This document shows positions 1-12,400 of a stretch of DNA of 64,000 nt, piece by piece (position 1 is the stretch's first letter; each line of letters opens with the position of its first letter). The DNA is from Stomoxys calcitrans. Lineage: Eukaryota > Arthropoda > Insecta > Diptera > Muscidae. The notes beneath the pieces were generated by a model that was not told where the DNA came from, searched no databases, and worked only from the letters and a program-made list of their open reading frames with translations. A program made the position numbers and the translations under genes. The DNA lies in the NCBI RefSeq assembly GCF_963082655.1, contig NC_081553.1:23002697-23066696 (forward strand). Reading direction: 5' to 3'.

Positions 1-514
1 TGGGTGGGTTGAGGGAACCACACGACATCGTCTGGCACACCACCACAGTCCCGTTTCTGCTTTACACAGAGCCAAAGAATATCGCAAAAGTTTAATCGAA
101 AAAAACAAAACTAAACGGGTGGTCAACACTAAAACTCACACCCACACACATTTTAATATTGTTATACCCTGCACTAAAGCTTATGGTATAATAGGTTCGT
201 ATAAAGATATGGTATGCCCTTAAGAACGGGGAAATAAATTGTCAAAACTGCAAGAGATCGGAAATCTAAACAATTAGAAGCATGTTAAAATCCTCAAGGC
301 CGTGTCTTATATACCCTTCACAAAGGAGCGAAATTTCGAGGGGTTAACTTTACTCGTTTAGAACTAAACGTGTTTTTTGGACAAACGGACGGACAGACGA
401 AATACCAGCGAAAATATCGGCAGATTACAACTCGGTTTTTAAGCGGCTAAAGGCATATGTGGTCACATCGAGCGAAAGAAAAAGGATTCCAAATTTCAGA
501 TTACTACCCCAAAT
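1..514. other. no gene seen; weak repeat remnants
   Basis: No protein-like frame is visible. A TATACCC motif near 173 and a short GGACGGACAGACG tract near 384-397 hint at a decayed fragment of the dispersed element that fills much of the window, but no module can be followed. Confidence 0.4.
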
Positions 515-1044
515 TTTCATACCCTCCACCATAGGATGGGGCGTATACTTATTTCGTCAATTCGTTTGTAACACCTCGAAATATGCGTCTAAGACCTTAT
601 AAAGAATATATATTCTTGATCGTCGTGACATTTTATGTCGACCTACCCATGTCCGTCCGTCCGTCTGTCGAAAACACGCTAACTTTCGAAGCAGTCAAGC
701 TAGGCGTTTGAAATTTTGCATAAATATTTCCTATTACTGTAGGGGGTTGGAATTGTTAATGGGCCAAATCGGTCCCAGTTTTGGACCTTCTAAAGTGTTC
801 TGGCATGACTCCCAGCAACTGTGTCAAGTATAGTCTAAATCAGTTTATAACCTGACATAGCCGCCATATAAACCGATCTCCCGATTAGACTTCTTGAGCC
901 TCTAAAGGGCGCAATTCCTATCCGATTTGGCTTTGGCTTTTGTACGACGTTTTTCATTATCACTTCCAACAACTGTGCTAAGCATGATTCAAATCGGTCC
1001 ATAACTTGATATATCTGTCATATAAGCCGATCTTGGGACTTCTT
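515..1044 (-). repeat. DINE-1/mini-me-like element, tail end plus type B modules
   Basis: Read left to right this copy starts with the tail: ATACCCTCCACC with GGGCGTATAC close behind, the CACCTCGAAATATGCG block, TATATATTCTTGATC, then a short (GTCC)n tract at 651-668. Type B modules follow, marked by GCCATATAAACCGATC and CTCTAAAGGGCGCAATTC. It runs directly into the minisatellite at 1045 and no head palindrome is present. Strand is given as head-to-tail. Family assignment is by structural resemblance to dipteran mini-me/DINE-1 repeats; the tail blocks themselves are directly visible. Confidence 0.6.
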
Positions 1045-1639
1045 CAGACAGACAGACGACAGACAGACAGACGACAGACAGACAGACGACAGACAGACGA
1101 CAGACAGACGATAGACAGACGACAGACAGACGACAGACAGACGACAGACAGACGACAGACAGACGACAGACAGACGACAGACAGACGACAGACAGACGAC
1201 AGACAGACGACAGACAGACGACAGACAGACGACAGACAGACGACAGACAGACGACAGACAGACGACAGACAGACGACAGACAGACGACAGACAGACGACA
1301 GACAGACGACAGACAGACGACAGACAGACGACAGACAGACGACAGACAGACGACAGACAGACGACAGACAGACGACAGACAGACGACAGACAGACGACAG
1401 ACAGACGACAGACAGACGACAGACAGACGACAGACAGACGACAGACAGACGACAGACAGACGACAGACAGACGACAGACAGACGACAGACAGACGACAGA
1501 CAGACGACAGACAGACGACAGACAGACGACAGACAGACGACAGACAGACCACAGACAGACGACAGACAGACGACAGACAGACGACAGACAGACGACAGAC
1601 AGACGACAGACAGACGACAGACAGACGACAGACAGACGA
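1045..1639. repeat. 11-bp minisatellite, about 50 units
   Basis: Tandem array of the 11-bp unit GACGACAGACA. The first few units are 15 bp, which is the same unit plus one extra GACA. I see only two point changes: GACGATAGACA near 1108 and GACCACAGACA near 1549. Because 11 is not a multiple of 3 and the unit makes no stop, several frames stay open on both strands and give an 11-residue periodic peptide. These frames are not taken as genes. Array length may be affected by assembly. Confidence 0.95.
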
Positions 1640-1679
1640 ATTTTCGTTGAATTTAGATTCTATAAAAATTTCGTCAAAT

Positions 1680-2540
1680 TTTTATGCCCCGTAAGACGGG
1701 GGTATATTTATTTTGACATTCCATTACAACATATCGAAACAAGAAAATTAAGATATTCAGCTTAAACTTCGCTTCCGACCCTATAAATTATATATTGTTG
1801 ATCGTCGTAAAAATCTAAGAAGATCCAGCCATGTCCGTCAGCCCGTCAGTCCGCCTGTCTGCTGAATTCACACTACCGGTTTTCAAAATAAAGATATTTT
1901 GCTGGAATTTTGTACAGATTATTTTTTTTCCAAAGGCAGGTTAAGTTCGAAGATGGGCTATATCGGACTATATCCGGATGTAACCCCCAATAGACTCCCC
2001 CACTTTTGTACTCAGTATAGTCAAGATCGGGCTATATTTGGATAAAAGCTGCGATATAGGCTGAACATCCGTTTTCAATATTGCTCTCATCGTCCTATAA
2101 TTCAACATAGCTGCCATATAGAACGCTCTCTCGTCCTAAGGTCTTGAGCCCATAAAAGGAGCATTTATTATCCGATTTCGCAGAAATTTGGAATATTGAC
2201 CTATTTTTTTCCGATTTTAGTCCTTGGACCACAGCGTTTACTACCAGATTTCGCTGAAATGTGACACAGTGAGGTGCGTAAGGCCCTATGACACCCGCAT
2301 TCAATATGGGCCCTCTATACTTTTCAACATTCATGCCTTTTATGGTTCAGATCGGTCTTTATTTTGGATATAGCTGCGCCATATCGACCTATATTCTGTT
2401 TTAGAAACTTGAACTGTGAATCGTATTTATTTACCAGACCACTCGATGTCCGTGCCAAGTTGGCGCAATTTTGTAAACACTTGGCTCCAAATTTGAAAGT
2501 CAGATTCGTAATGCTTTCCCAAAGACCTTTCATTTGACAC
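1680..2540 (-). repeat. DINE-1/mini-me-like element, tail-first, type A modules, head missing
   Basis: It starts with TATGCCCCGTAAGACGGGGGTATA, then the 'cttccgaccctataaa' block, TATATATTGTTGATC and a degenerate GTCC/GTCA tract at 1833-1862. Diverged type A modules follow (ATAGCTGCCATATAGAAC, CCCATAAAAGGAGCATTTATTATCCG, GTTCAGATCGGTC). The copy fades out near 2540 without a head palindrome. Confidence 0.55.
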
Positions 2541-4212
2541 CCATATTGTTCCAGTCGGTTAATATGTCCCCCTAAGAGGGCTTTTAGGGTGGAGCATTCG
2601 CCCTGTCTGCTTCACCCTAAATGTAAGTATCATATACCAGTTTTTGGGTTCATACTGAACAACCAAATCAAAGCACTATCATATTTGTGACTTAATTTGG
2701 TTCCTTCTCCTTTAAGATAATAAAGGAGTTATTTGATCAAAATGTTCCAGAGAATAGGGGAAGAACACCGTTTTGTCTGTCTGTTCATCAGCCAGTCCAT
2801 TTTCAAAAAATTTTTGCTCGGACAATGGTCAATGTTTCCCATCCTTTTAAACACACTAACGGCTGTTCACTGATTTCCTTCCTCTTATATGTAGGGTCTT
2901 AAACATTCTGCTTTGCCCAACCTTTCTGTCTTCCTTCATAACATTTCTTACACGAGTATTCCAAAGTCAAGCAAAGCCAAGAACTTTTTCCCATGAGGAG
3001 TAAAAGCAAAAAAACTAATTTATGATGCAAAATTTACGCGGTGTATATTTTTTAACTTTAATTTTTCTTGGGCTTGACGTTCTAACCAATTTTGTGGAAA
3101 GGATTGTTGGGTAGATTATAAAGGTCGGCCCAAGTATTTCAATTGCCTTTTTAACTGAAAAGACAACATATTTGGATTTTTCTTTTTTTGTTTTTTTGAG
3201 GGGATACATGTGTGCGCACTGAGATTGAAGTGAAAATACATAAAGAAAGCTCAGTTTATTAATTAGGTAAACATGAAGGCCGCCAACGCTAAAGCTGCCA
3301 CCATTAACTTTGCCGCCTTCGTCCTTAGCTACTATAGCCGCAACGCGCACAAAAGGCAAAGGCAACGGCAACGCATAAATTAAGGCCAAATATTAAATGT
3401 TTTTGGGTTTCCCAGTTTGAATTTGCCCAAACCCAAGATACATGACAGATATGTATTAACCCTTTTCTCCAACCAACCAGCACCAAATAAAAGGGACATT
3501 TACTTTGTTTAGATGTTTAAAACTCTCCAACCCTTATATCCTTCCCTGCCAGGGATATTCGGTTTTTTTTTTTGTGAAGGATAATACGCAAAATATTCTG
3601 CCACACTAGACATGCCTAATGAAATTCATCTTGCATGACAGTTAATTAAATTGTACTACACATTTCTATATCTTGACGCCTAAAAATTATGCAGGCCAAT
3701 GAAAGGGCTATGAAATCTTGTTAGAAGAAAATACCTTTCTTTTCCATGGCAACTTTTTCGAAGAAATTTCCCTATGTACATAAATGACAATAAAAATGCG
3801 TAAGGCACACGCATGTACCAAGGTCGAATGGGCATAAATGGGCTGTCATGAAAAACGATATTCTCAAAGGAAGTATATTGAGAAGGAGATGAAGTTTAGC
3901 AAATGGCTTAAACAACATATAGGAAAATTTGCGCTGGCAAAGTTACAGACAAATCGGGGAGTTAAGGAAGGGAATAAGTGGGTGGCACGGCAAGAGGCTA
4001 AGTGAAAAACAGGCTGAAACACTATAGCGTAAGGAAGGATAAATGAAATGGTGGAAGGGGGATAGACGGAAGAATCGGACGAAAGATGATTGTAATAACG
4101 CTAGGAAGTACGGAATAATAAAGGGACCACCCAAGACTGAATATGAAAATTTATAAGAGTACAACTGAAGTTGAGTGAAAGTTTCTACTTTAAGTTGCAA
4201 AAATTGGTCTAA
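2541..4212. other. no gene or recognisable repeat
   Basis: AT-rich sequence with short homopolymer T and A runs. Frames here (for example 3015-3389 on the minus strand) are low-complexity and resemble no family I know. I see nothing else to annotate. Confidence 0.4.
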
Positions 4213-5908
4213 AACAGGTAAAAAGGAGTTAAGTTCGGCCGGGCCGAACTTTGGATATCCACCACCTCGAATATATATGTAAACCACCTTTCATCAAAAT
4301 CGGACAATAAATGCGCCTTTTATGGCCCCAGAAACTAAAACCGAGAGATCGGTCTATATGGCAGCTATATCCAAATCTGAACCGATCTGTGCCATAATGC
4401 GGAATCATGTCAACGGGCTTCACTTAACTCACAGTCCCAAATTGCGGCAAAATCGGGCAATAAATGTGGCTTTTATGGCCCCGAAACCTAAAACCGAGAG
4501 ATCGGTCTATATGGCAGCTATATCCAAATCTGGACCGATCTGTGCCATAATGCAGCAGCATGTCAAGGGACTTACTTTAACTCACTGTCCCAAATTTTTG
4601 CGACATCGGACTATAAATGCGCCTTTTATAGGCCCAAAACCTTAAATCGAGAGATCGGTCTATATGGCAGCTATATCCAAATCTAGACCGATCAAAGCCA
4701 AATTGACGGAGGACATCGAAGAGCCTAACACAACTCACTGTCCAAAATTTCAGCAAAATCGAATAACAAATGTGGCTTTTATGGCTTCAAAACCTAAAAC
4801 CGAGAGATCGGTCTATATGACAGCTATATTCAAATCTGAACCGATCTAGGTCAAGTTGAGGAAGGACGTCGAAGAGCCTAACACAACCCACTGTCTCAAA
4901 TTTCGGCAAAATCGGACAATAAATGCGCCTTTTATGGCCTAAAAACCTAAAACCGAGAGATCGGTCTATATGGCAGCTATAACCAAATCTGAACCGATCT
5001 GTGCCATATTGCAGAAGCATATCAAGGGGCTTAACTTAACTCACTATCCTAAATTTTGGCGACATTGGACTATAAATGCGCTTTTTATAGGCCCAAGACC
5101 TAAAATCGAGAGTTCGGTCTATATGGCAGCTATATCCAAATCTGAACCGATTTGGGCCAAATTGACGAAGGATATCGAAGAGCCTAACACAACTCAATGC
5201 CCCAAATTTCAGCAAAATCGGATAACAAATGCGTCTTTTATGGCCCCAAAACCTAAAAACGAGAGATCGGTCTATATGGCAGTTATAACCAAATCTGAAC
5301 CGATCTGTGCCATATTGCAGAAGCATATCAAGGGGCTTAACTTAACTTACTGTCCCAAATTTTGGCGACATCGGACTATAAATGCGCCTTTTATAGGCCC
5401 AAAACCTTAAATCGAGAGATCGGTCTATATGGCAGCTATATCCAAATCTGAACCGATTAGGGCCAAATTGAGGAAGGATATCGATGAGCCTAACAATGCC
5501 CCACAGCTCAATGCCCCAAATTTCAGCAATATCGGCTAATAAATGTGGCTTTTATGGGCTCAAGACCCTAATTCGGAGGATCGGTCCATATGGCACCTAT
5601 ATCCAAATCTGGACCGATCTGGGCCAAATTGACGAAGGATGTCGAAGGGCCGGACACAACTCACTTTCCCAAATTTCAGCAAAATCAAATAATAAATGTG
5701 GCTTTTATGGGCCTAAGACCTAAATCGGCCGATCGGTCTATATGGGGGCTATATCAAGATATAGTCCCATATAGTCCATCTTCGAATTTAACCTGCTTAT
5801 GAACAAAAAACGAATCTGTGCAAAGTTTCAGCTCAATATCTCTATTTTCAAAGACTGTAGCGTGATTTCAACAGACAGGTGGAGAGACGGACCGTTAGAT
5901 TTAAGTGG
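4213..5908 (+). repeat. DINE-1/mini-me-like element, head plus about nine type A modules, tail lost
   Basis: The head palindrome lies at 4231-4251 (arms AAGTTCGGCC, one central G), followed by GGATATCCACCACCTCG. Type A modules of about 150 bp follow. Each carries GATCGGTCTATATGGCAGCTATA, a CACTGTCCCAAATTT segment and AATAAATG..GCTTTTATGG. The end region at 5817-5900 shows the conserved GACTGTAGCGTGATTTCAACAGACAG and a short GACGGAC tract, after which a LINE fragment replaces the (TA)n tail. Open frames reading 'MAAISKS..PIC' within the array are module translations and not genes. Confidence 0.75.
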
Positions 5909-7265
5909 CAGTCTGCCATCAGACTCACTTAGACGTTTTCGTCCATTGTGACACCACAGGAACAGAAGAAGGAAGATACCTTCTGGTTCCTACCGTTGAA
6001 CCATCCATATCGCCTTAAAAATCCCAATAACTTGCGAATGTTCACATCCGCTAAATTAGACAGGTTCTCAAAGAAATGAGAACATAAAGTGAAACTCATT
6101 CTGACTGCTAGCGCGGGAAACACACACAGAAGGTGTTCTATAGTCTCTTCTTCTGCGATGTCCTCATAGCTTCTGCAAAAATAGTCTATCAGCATGTTTT
6201 CCGATTAGACAGTGACCTATCATGACGGACGCAATGACTGAGACGTCTGTTCAAGCCAATGACAGCAAAGCAGTGAACCTCTTCAAATCGTGGCCACATA
6301 GTTTTGGAATGCTCACAGCCCCCTCTTTGTGACCATCTATCGTACGTTGTCCTTCGGTTCTGGTTCTGAAAACTTAACTTGCATGTCGCTAGAGGTATAC
6401 CCACAGATTCCAGTATCCCTGATATGTGTAGGGTAGTTCCTAGTCTCTCAAGCTCATCCGCTTTACAATTCCCTGAGATATCTCTGTCGCCCGACATCCA
6501 GATCAGGTGAATTTTGAACTCTTCAGCCATCTCGTTGAGAGATCTGCGACAGCCAAGGGCGGTTTTTGTGTTCAGAAATATGTTCTCCAGGGATTTAATG
6601 GCTGTCTGAGAAGATGCCAATCGTTGTAATGACATTATATCTTAGCCATTCCACCACTTCCTTAATTGCAAGGTTCTCTGCTTGATACATACAGCAGTGG
6701 TCGGGTAACGTGTTCAATATGACCAGTTCTAGATCTTTAGAGTACACCCCAAAGCCCAACTGGTCGTTTAGTTTGGAACCATCCGTATAGAAGTCGATGT
6801 AACTTCTGTTACCAGGGATATCGGAGTTCCAATCGGTTCTATCAGGAATAGTGTTACAGTACTTTATATCAAAAAACGGCTCAGGTAGGTTGTAATCCAC
6901 ACTGCCTGGATCATCGGATATTGTATCAATGATAACACAGTGTCTGTAGCCGCCACATGACCAATGAGAAAGCTCTCTAAACGTCACGGCAGTGGTCGCT
7001 GCAATTTGGGTAGCCACAATGTCCAGAGGCATAAGATGTAGAAAAAAAAATACAGAGCATCAGATGATGTCGTCCTCAGGGCGGCTGTGATGCACAAACA
7101 AGCCATCCGTTGTATCCGGTTTAAGCAGTAGCTGGAGTTTTGAAGCACAGTCCACCAGACCACAACACCATATATCATTATAGGTCTGACAACTGCAGCA
7201 TATACCCAATGCATTACACGCGGTCTAAACCCCGCAACTTTTGCCAATGGTTCTCTTGCAGGTGT
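5909..7265 (-). pseudogene. 5'-truncated non-LTR retrotransposon fragment (RT C-terminus, RNase H, C-terminal Cys/His region)
   Basis: Read on the minus strand, protein remnants appear in the order expected of an RNase H-bearing LINE. First is the end of reverse transcriptase with a 'YGVVVWW' thumb-region motif and 'RIQRMACLCITAALRTT' (about 7260-7030). Next is an RNase H domain with 'FYTDGSK', 'QAENLAIKE' and 'IFSDS' (about 6830-6590). Then comes the region where the RNase H catalytic His-containing loop would read PGHRDIPGN but here reads 'SGDRDISGN' (about 6490). Last is a 'EEETIEHLLC' zinc-type tail (about 6140). At least three frame changes separate these pieces, near 7030, 6600 and 6190, and the RNase H loop has lost its His. 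The endonuclease and most of the RT are absent, which is usual for 5' truncation. I place it among RNase H-containing LINEs (I/LOA/R1-like groups) without choosing a clade. It cuts off the tail of the repeat element to its left. Confidence 0.8.
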
Positions 7266-8630
7266 ATAGAAGTTTCGAATTTGCAAATTTGAAATTAAAA
7301 GGTGGGTGGACCCTTTACTCTAAACTTAGATATCAGATATGTATTTTTCGTAGATGTGTCGAATTTGCAACTTAGGATTTAAAATGTGGGCGGATCCTTA
7401 ACTCTTAACTTGGATAACAGACATGCATTTTTCGAGGTTTCGATTTAGATGCAAAAATTCCACTGAATACATCATTCATCACAGATAAAATAAAGTGTTA
7501 CACTGTTATACAAGCCCCTTCCACAGTCACTTCACAAGAATTTTTGCCGAAAATCGTAGAAAGTCCACGATTGCTGTAGACTTCGACTATTAAGAGGTCA
7601 AAGAGATTTAAATACAGAACTGTTATACATGCAGCAGTGTTATAAATAAAAAAGTGTTATACAACTTAATACACGCTGAAAAAAAAATGTTTTTCAGATG
7701 TTCTCGCCTGAATTCTTCAGTGATATATATAAAAATATCCTTCTTGTATCCTTCTAAATTCCAGCTTCTGGCCTTGAGTGACATCATACTTTTTTAAGAA
7801 TTTCTATTAATAATCATTAATCAATTTATTTATGATTGCTTTCTCTATTGGTTTTCATTAATTCATAATTCTTTTTTTTTTGGTTTCCTTTGTCTTTCTT
7901 GGCAAAAAGACAAAAATGTTCAAAAGTCAAGTACATATGCACACCAAAACCTCGGCTTCCCTTACGAGTCTTAGGAATTAATCATTTATTAACCCCAACT
8001 CTGTGTCAAAGCTTGCATCATTAGGTCAAAAGGAAAATATCCTTGAAATGTATGAGCTGTTATGCTTCACTGAAATCTTTAACTATCTGTTTTTGTTAAC
8101 ATATGTTTTTTTTTTGTGTTTGGTACATATGTATGTTAGCCAAACTTAAGGAATTTTTATATTTATTCATCTAATATGCTAACAAGGACAAACACACACA
8201 AATAGATTTTCTCATTTTTGTGTTCCTGCATGTGCGAGAGAAATTCTTAACAACGTTTGCTTTACCCTTTCCAAAAATTCACAAAATTCTTTGGGTTTTT
8301 TTTAATAAATCATTAGGAATTATGAAATCTCTTAAGTTCTTGTCTTTATGTGATAGTTTGCTTGTGTCGGGTTTTTTTTAGCTTTCTTTGATGAATTGAA
8401 TGACTTCAAAGTAATCATGATTCATGGCCTTTGTGTTACATAAAATACATTTCCATATTAAGTCAAGGATTTTTGTACGATGTGAAATTATTTATAAGCT
8501 GATTCAGTTGATTGGAATGTGTTATGAAATATTTCATATTCTGGTATAGTTATAAAAAACAAAAAATAAAGCTTAAAATGCATCAATAACTATTTATAGC
8601 AAAAAAACCTTGGATAATTTATATATAAAA
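7266..8630. other. no gene; diverged ~84-bp tandem duplication at its left end
   Basis: From 7276 the segment beginning CGAATTTGCAA and containing GTGGGTGGACCCTTTACTC recurs at 7360 (CGAATTTGCAACTTAGG, GTGGGCGGATCCTTAACTC), an offset of 84 bp, with a partial third copy near 7436. The rest is AT-rich sequence with no coding signal that I can support. Confidence 0.45.
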
Positions 8631-8754
8631 AGTAAAAAGGCGTTAAGTTCGGCCGGGCCGAACTTTGGATACCCACCACCTCGGGTATATATGTAAACCA
8701 TGTAAACCGGTGCAAACCGGAATTGACGAAAGGTCAATATATTGATATGATATG
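8631..8754 (+). repeat. head of a type A DINE-1/mini-me-like element, interrupted by the BEL insertion
   Basis: AGTAAAAAGGCG is followed by the perfect palindrome at 8645-8665 (arms AAGTTCGGCC) and GGATACCCACCACCTCGGG. The element is cut at 8754 by the BEL/Pao LTR and resumes at 16970 after the target duplication ATATG. Confidence 0.8.
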
Positions 8755-9281
8755 TGTTGAATTGCCTTTGTAAGTTGACCCAAAGGGCTTTGGAAGCAGA
8801 ATCAGGATTCTGCTAATGAGATCAGAGGATCGCTTAACTCCACTATGAGGCACGGGAGTTGTCGTAATACTACGGAGTTGACCTTGTAGCTGAAGCCTTA
8901 TTATTGAAATAAAAAAGTGCTTTTGTAGATTTCAATGTGCTTTATTATACAAAGATTTGGCTTAACTTTTCAAAGCGATACACTTGACTGGTTGCACACT
9001 TTCCTTTGAATTCAGGGTAGACTCCAAGTTTCTTACAACGGTTCTTATGTGAAACAAATTAATGCTCAGGGAGATGTTGTAAAAAAAAACCAATTAGAAC
9101 GATAATGTAATAACTAGAGGAGTGCAATAGTATTGAGTAATTGAGAAATGAGTGAATGTTTGAGAATGAGATAGCTTAAATGTAATTTTTGAAACGTATC
9201 CATTAGTGCTCTTCGTGAGCGGGCATTCTGTGGTAAGTCAAGGAAGGTTTATACTACAAACTTGTTGAACTCGCTTCAACA
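8755..9281 (-). repeat. BEL/Pao 3' LTR (527 bp)
   Basis: On the coding strand it starts TGTTGAAGCGAG and ends GGCAATTCAACA, with the short terminal inverted repeat TGTTGAA/TTCAACA. A possible polyadenylation signal AATAAA is the complement of 8941-8946. A TATAAA (complement of 9248-9253) lies about 30 bp inside the coding-strand left edge. Both assignments are motif-based only. Confidence 0.95.
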
Positions 9282-9299
9282 TATTCCCGCCTCAAAGTG
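9282..9299 (-). promoter_or_regulatory. polypurine tract of the BEL/Pao element
   Basis: Directly upstream of the 3' LTR the coding strand reads TTTGAGGCGGGAATA, a purine-rich run in the position where plus-strand priming starts in LTR retrotransposons. Function is inferred from position and composition. Confidence 0.75.
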
Positions 9300-9432
9300 A
9301 GGCCTCTCCTTCAAATCAACAGTGTCGTGGGTATTCACTGCACTAGGTAATGGTAGCGACTGGCATTGACGATCTGAAAGTAAAGAATAGAAAGGAGCAT
9401 ATACAAGTGAATAAATGGTATATTATAAGTGA

Positions 9433-12400
9433 TCATTCAGTTGGCGTAGTGTTTTGAGTCGGTAAAACACATAGCTTAACGATTGGTCGAGTGATGGTTC
9501 CACTTTGTGTCAATATTTCGGCTACTCTGACGTTGTTGTCGGAGCCATAGTGAACTTTTGTGACTCTTCCAAGCCTCCAGTCGGTAGGGGGTAGTAACTC
9601 GTCTTTAATCACAACAAAATCATTGATTTTAATATTATTTTTTGTGGTTTTCCATTTAATGCGACGTTGTAATTCAGTAATATACTCCGTCTTCCATCGT
9701 CGCGCGAAAATTTGTTGCAGTGCCTTTAGCCGTTCCCAACGATTTAACAGTGAAATGTTGTCTTGTGCAATGTTTTGAGAGGGCTCGACGATAATTGGTG
9801 CACCGCGAAGAAAGTGGCCCGGAGTTAATGGGTTTAGCTCATTAGGATTTCCGGATATAGGCGATAAGGGACGGGAGTTTAATATTGATTCGACCATTAT
9901 CAAAAGTGTTGTAAGTTCCTCGAATGTTAGTGTATGAGAAGCGGCAACTTTTTTTAAATGGGTTTTCATGCTTTTAACGGCCGCTTCCCATAATCCGCCC
10001 ATGTGCGGTGCGTAGGGTGGAATGAAGGACCAGTTAAAACCATGAGTAGCATACTTTTCAACCAGAGATTGTTCGGCAGATTTTAAGAATTCATGGTGTT
10101 CTTTTAGAAGCTTATAGCTTGCACCGACAAAGTTCCTTCCATTGTCGGAAAAAATTGTCTTTGGAAGACCTCGCCTTCCGGTAAAGCGGGAAAACGTCGC
10201 GATAAATGCCTCGGAGGATAATTCCGAGCAAGTCTCCAAGTGGACGGCCTTAGTGGAGAAGCACACAAATACGGCTGCATATCCTTTCAACGTTTTTGAA
10301 TTTCGGACTTTCGATGCTCGAATATTGAAAGGTCCCGCAAAATCGACACCGGTAAACGTAAAAGGCAAGGAGAATTGGACGCGCTCAGGTGGAAGCGATG
10401 CCATTATCTGATTTTGGAAACGATGCTTGACGATAGTACATGGTTTACAATTACGAATACATTGGCGGATAATATTTTTAACTCGAGGGATATAAAAGCC
10501 TTGGCGAATTGCTCGGAGCATGGTGTGATGCTCAGCGTGCAAAAGGATACGATGGGTGAATTTTATCATAAGTTCAGCCAATTTCGATTTTTCAGGTAGA
10601 ATGATTGGATGAATTTCTTCATAGCTAAGACCACAATTCGTTAGCCTGCCACCTACTCTCAATAGACCGGTATCGTCGATAACTGGATTAATCGCGAGAA
10701 TTTTGCTTTTCTTGCTAATTGGCTTTTTCTCGCACAGAGCTTCAAGTTCTCTTGGAAACGCGACTTTTTGTGATAAGTGGATTAGACGACGTTTCACGAA
10801 ATCAATCTCGTCGTGCCGTAAGAGTGTACTTGAAAATGTTTCTTTCCTTTTCGATGACTGGTAAAATCTGAAGATATAGCATATAACTCTAAGACATCGA
10901 TTGAATGATGAGAACCTGGAAATAATTTCTTCTGCGTTTTCTGAGGTGTGATAACTGCAGACTGGTTTCGCTTCGAGATCTGTAGGCTCAAATGTTCGTG
11001 GTTTTGGCCAGTGCTGGTGCGGTTGAGACAGCCACGAAGGCCCATGCCACCAAAGTTGGCATGTCGACAAATCTAGAGGAGCGCACCCTCGTGAACCAAG
11101 ATCAGCTGGATTTTCGTCAGTTTTTACGTAATTCCACTGACTTATATCTACCACGCTTAATATGTCACTAATCCTATTGGCCACGAAGGTCTTTAATGTC
11201 TGTGGGGACTTTTGTAGCCATCCAAGGACAATGGATGAGTCCGTCCAAAGAAATAATTTGTGTTCTATCTGTACGTCATTTGATATACTTTTGATTAATT
11301 TCGTTAGCAAGTCTGCTCCACATAGTTCTAATTTAGGGATCGTGGTTCTTTTTAAGGGCGCCACTTTTGTTTTGGAGACTAATAGGTTTGAATAAATGTC
11401 GCCATCTGGATGAACAACTCGGATGTATACCGCTGCACAATACGCCTTCTCTGAGGCGTCACTAAACCCATGAATTTGAATTGACGCTTGAGGCGAGAAT
11501 TGAATCCATCTTTTAATTTGTATGTCTGATACATGTTGTAAATTTTCAACAAAGGATGACCAGCGTTGAAGGATGGGCGCTGGTACACTTTCGTCCCATT
11601 CTAGCCTTTCTTCCCATAGGTCTTGCATTAGCATTTTTGCGATGACTATAGTTGGGCCCAACCAACCAAGTGGATCGAATAGCTTCGCTATGGTGGATAG
11701 TATTTTCCTTTTCGAAGTGAACTGATCAATTTCGATAGGTTCAACTGTATAATAGAAGAAATCGGCCATCGCGTTCCACCGAACGCCTAAAGTTTTAATA
11801 GAACTTTGATCTTCGATATTCAGGAATTCTTCGCTAAGAAGATCTTCGCGGGGCCAGCTTTCTAACAGAATCTTATTGTTTGCTGTGAGTTTTTTTAATG
11901 AAAATCCCGCAGAAGAAAGGGATCTAACGAGTTGTTCTTGTTTAACTTTGGCTTCCTCGAGGGAATGAGCGCCTGACAAGACATCGTCTACATAGATCTC
12001 ATTTTGTAATATGTTTGAGGCTTTGGGGTATAGATTCTTACAATCTTTGCTTAGCTCCAAAAGAGTACGAATGGCGAGAAAGGGTGCCGCATTCACGCCA
12101 AATGTAACTGTTTTTAAGCGAAAGACCTCCACTGCTTTGTCTTCGAAAGTACGAAATAGAATTTGTTGGTATTGCTGATCGTCTTCATGGATCCATATCT
12201 GACGGTACATCTTTTGGATGTCACCGTTAAATACGTACCGATAATATCGCCAGTTGAGAAGAACTTTCATTAAGTCTTGTTGTAAGATTGGCCCAGCATG
12301 CAAAACGTCATTTAATGATAGTCCAGAGGTAGTCTTTTTAGAGGCGTTGAACACCACGCGTACTTTGGTAGATTTACTTTCTGGCCGGATGACGGCATGG

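Noticed and set aside
989..1650. Long open frames on both strands with an 11-residue period
   Set aside because: They are translations of an 11-bp stop-free tandem repeat and stay open in several frames; no start context or unique sequence supports a gene.
3015..3389. 124-codon minus-strand frame
   Set aside because: Low-complexity, no domain, no homology I recognise; could be chance in AT-rich DNA.
4322..5802. Many frames reading 'MAAISKSEPICA..' across the window
   Set aside because: Each is the ATATGGCAGCTATATCCAAATC module core read in one frame. They recur in every array in both orientations with stops scattered at random.
9282..9432. Possible env gene in the BEL element
   Set aside because: Only about 150 bp lie between the polyprotein stop and the 3' LTR, and no signal or membrane segment is encoded there.
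9560..11588. Frames overlapping the BEL gag-pol
   Set aside because: Shadow frames of the 1733-codon polyprotein with no recognisable domain.
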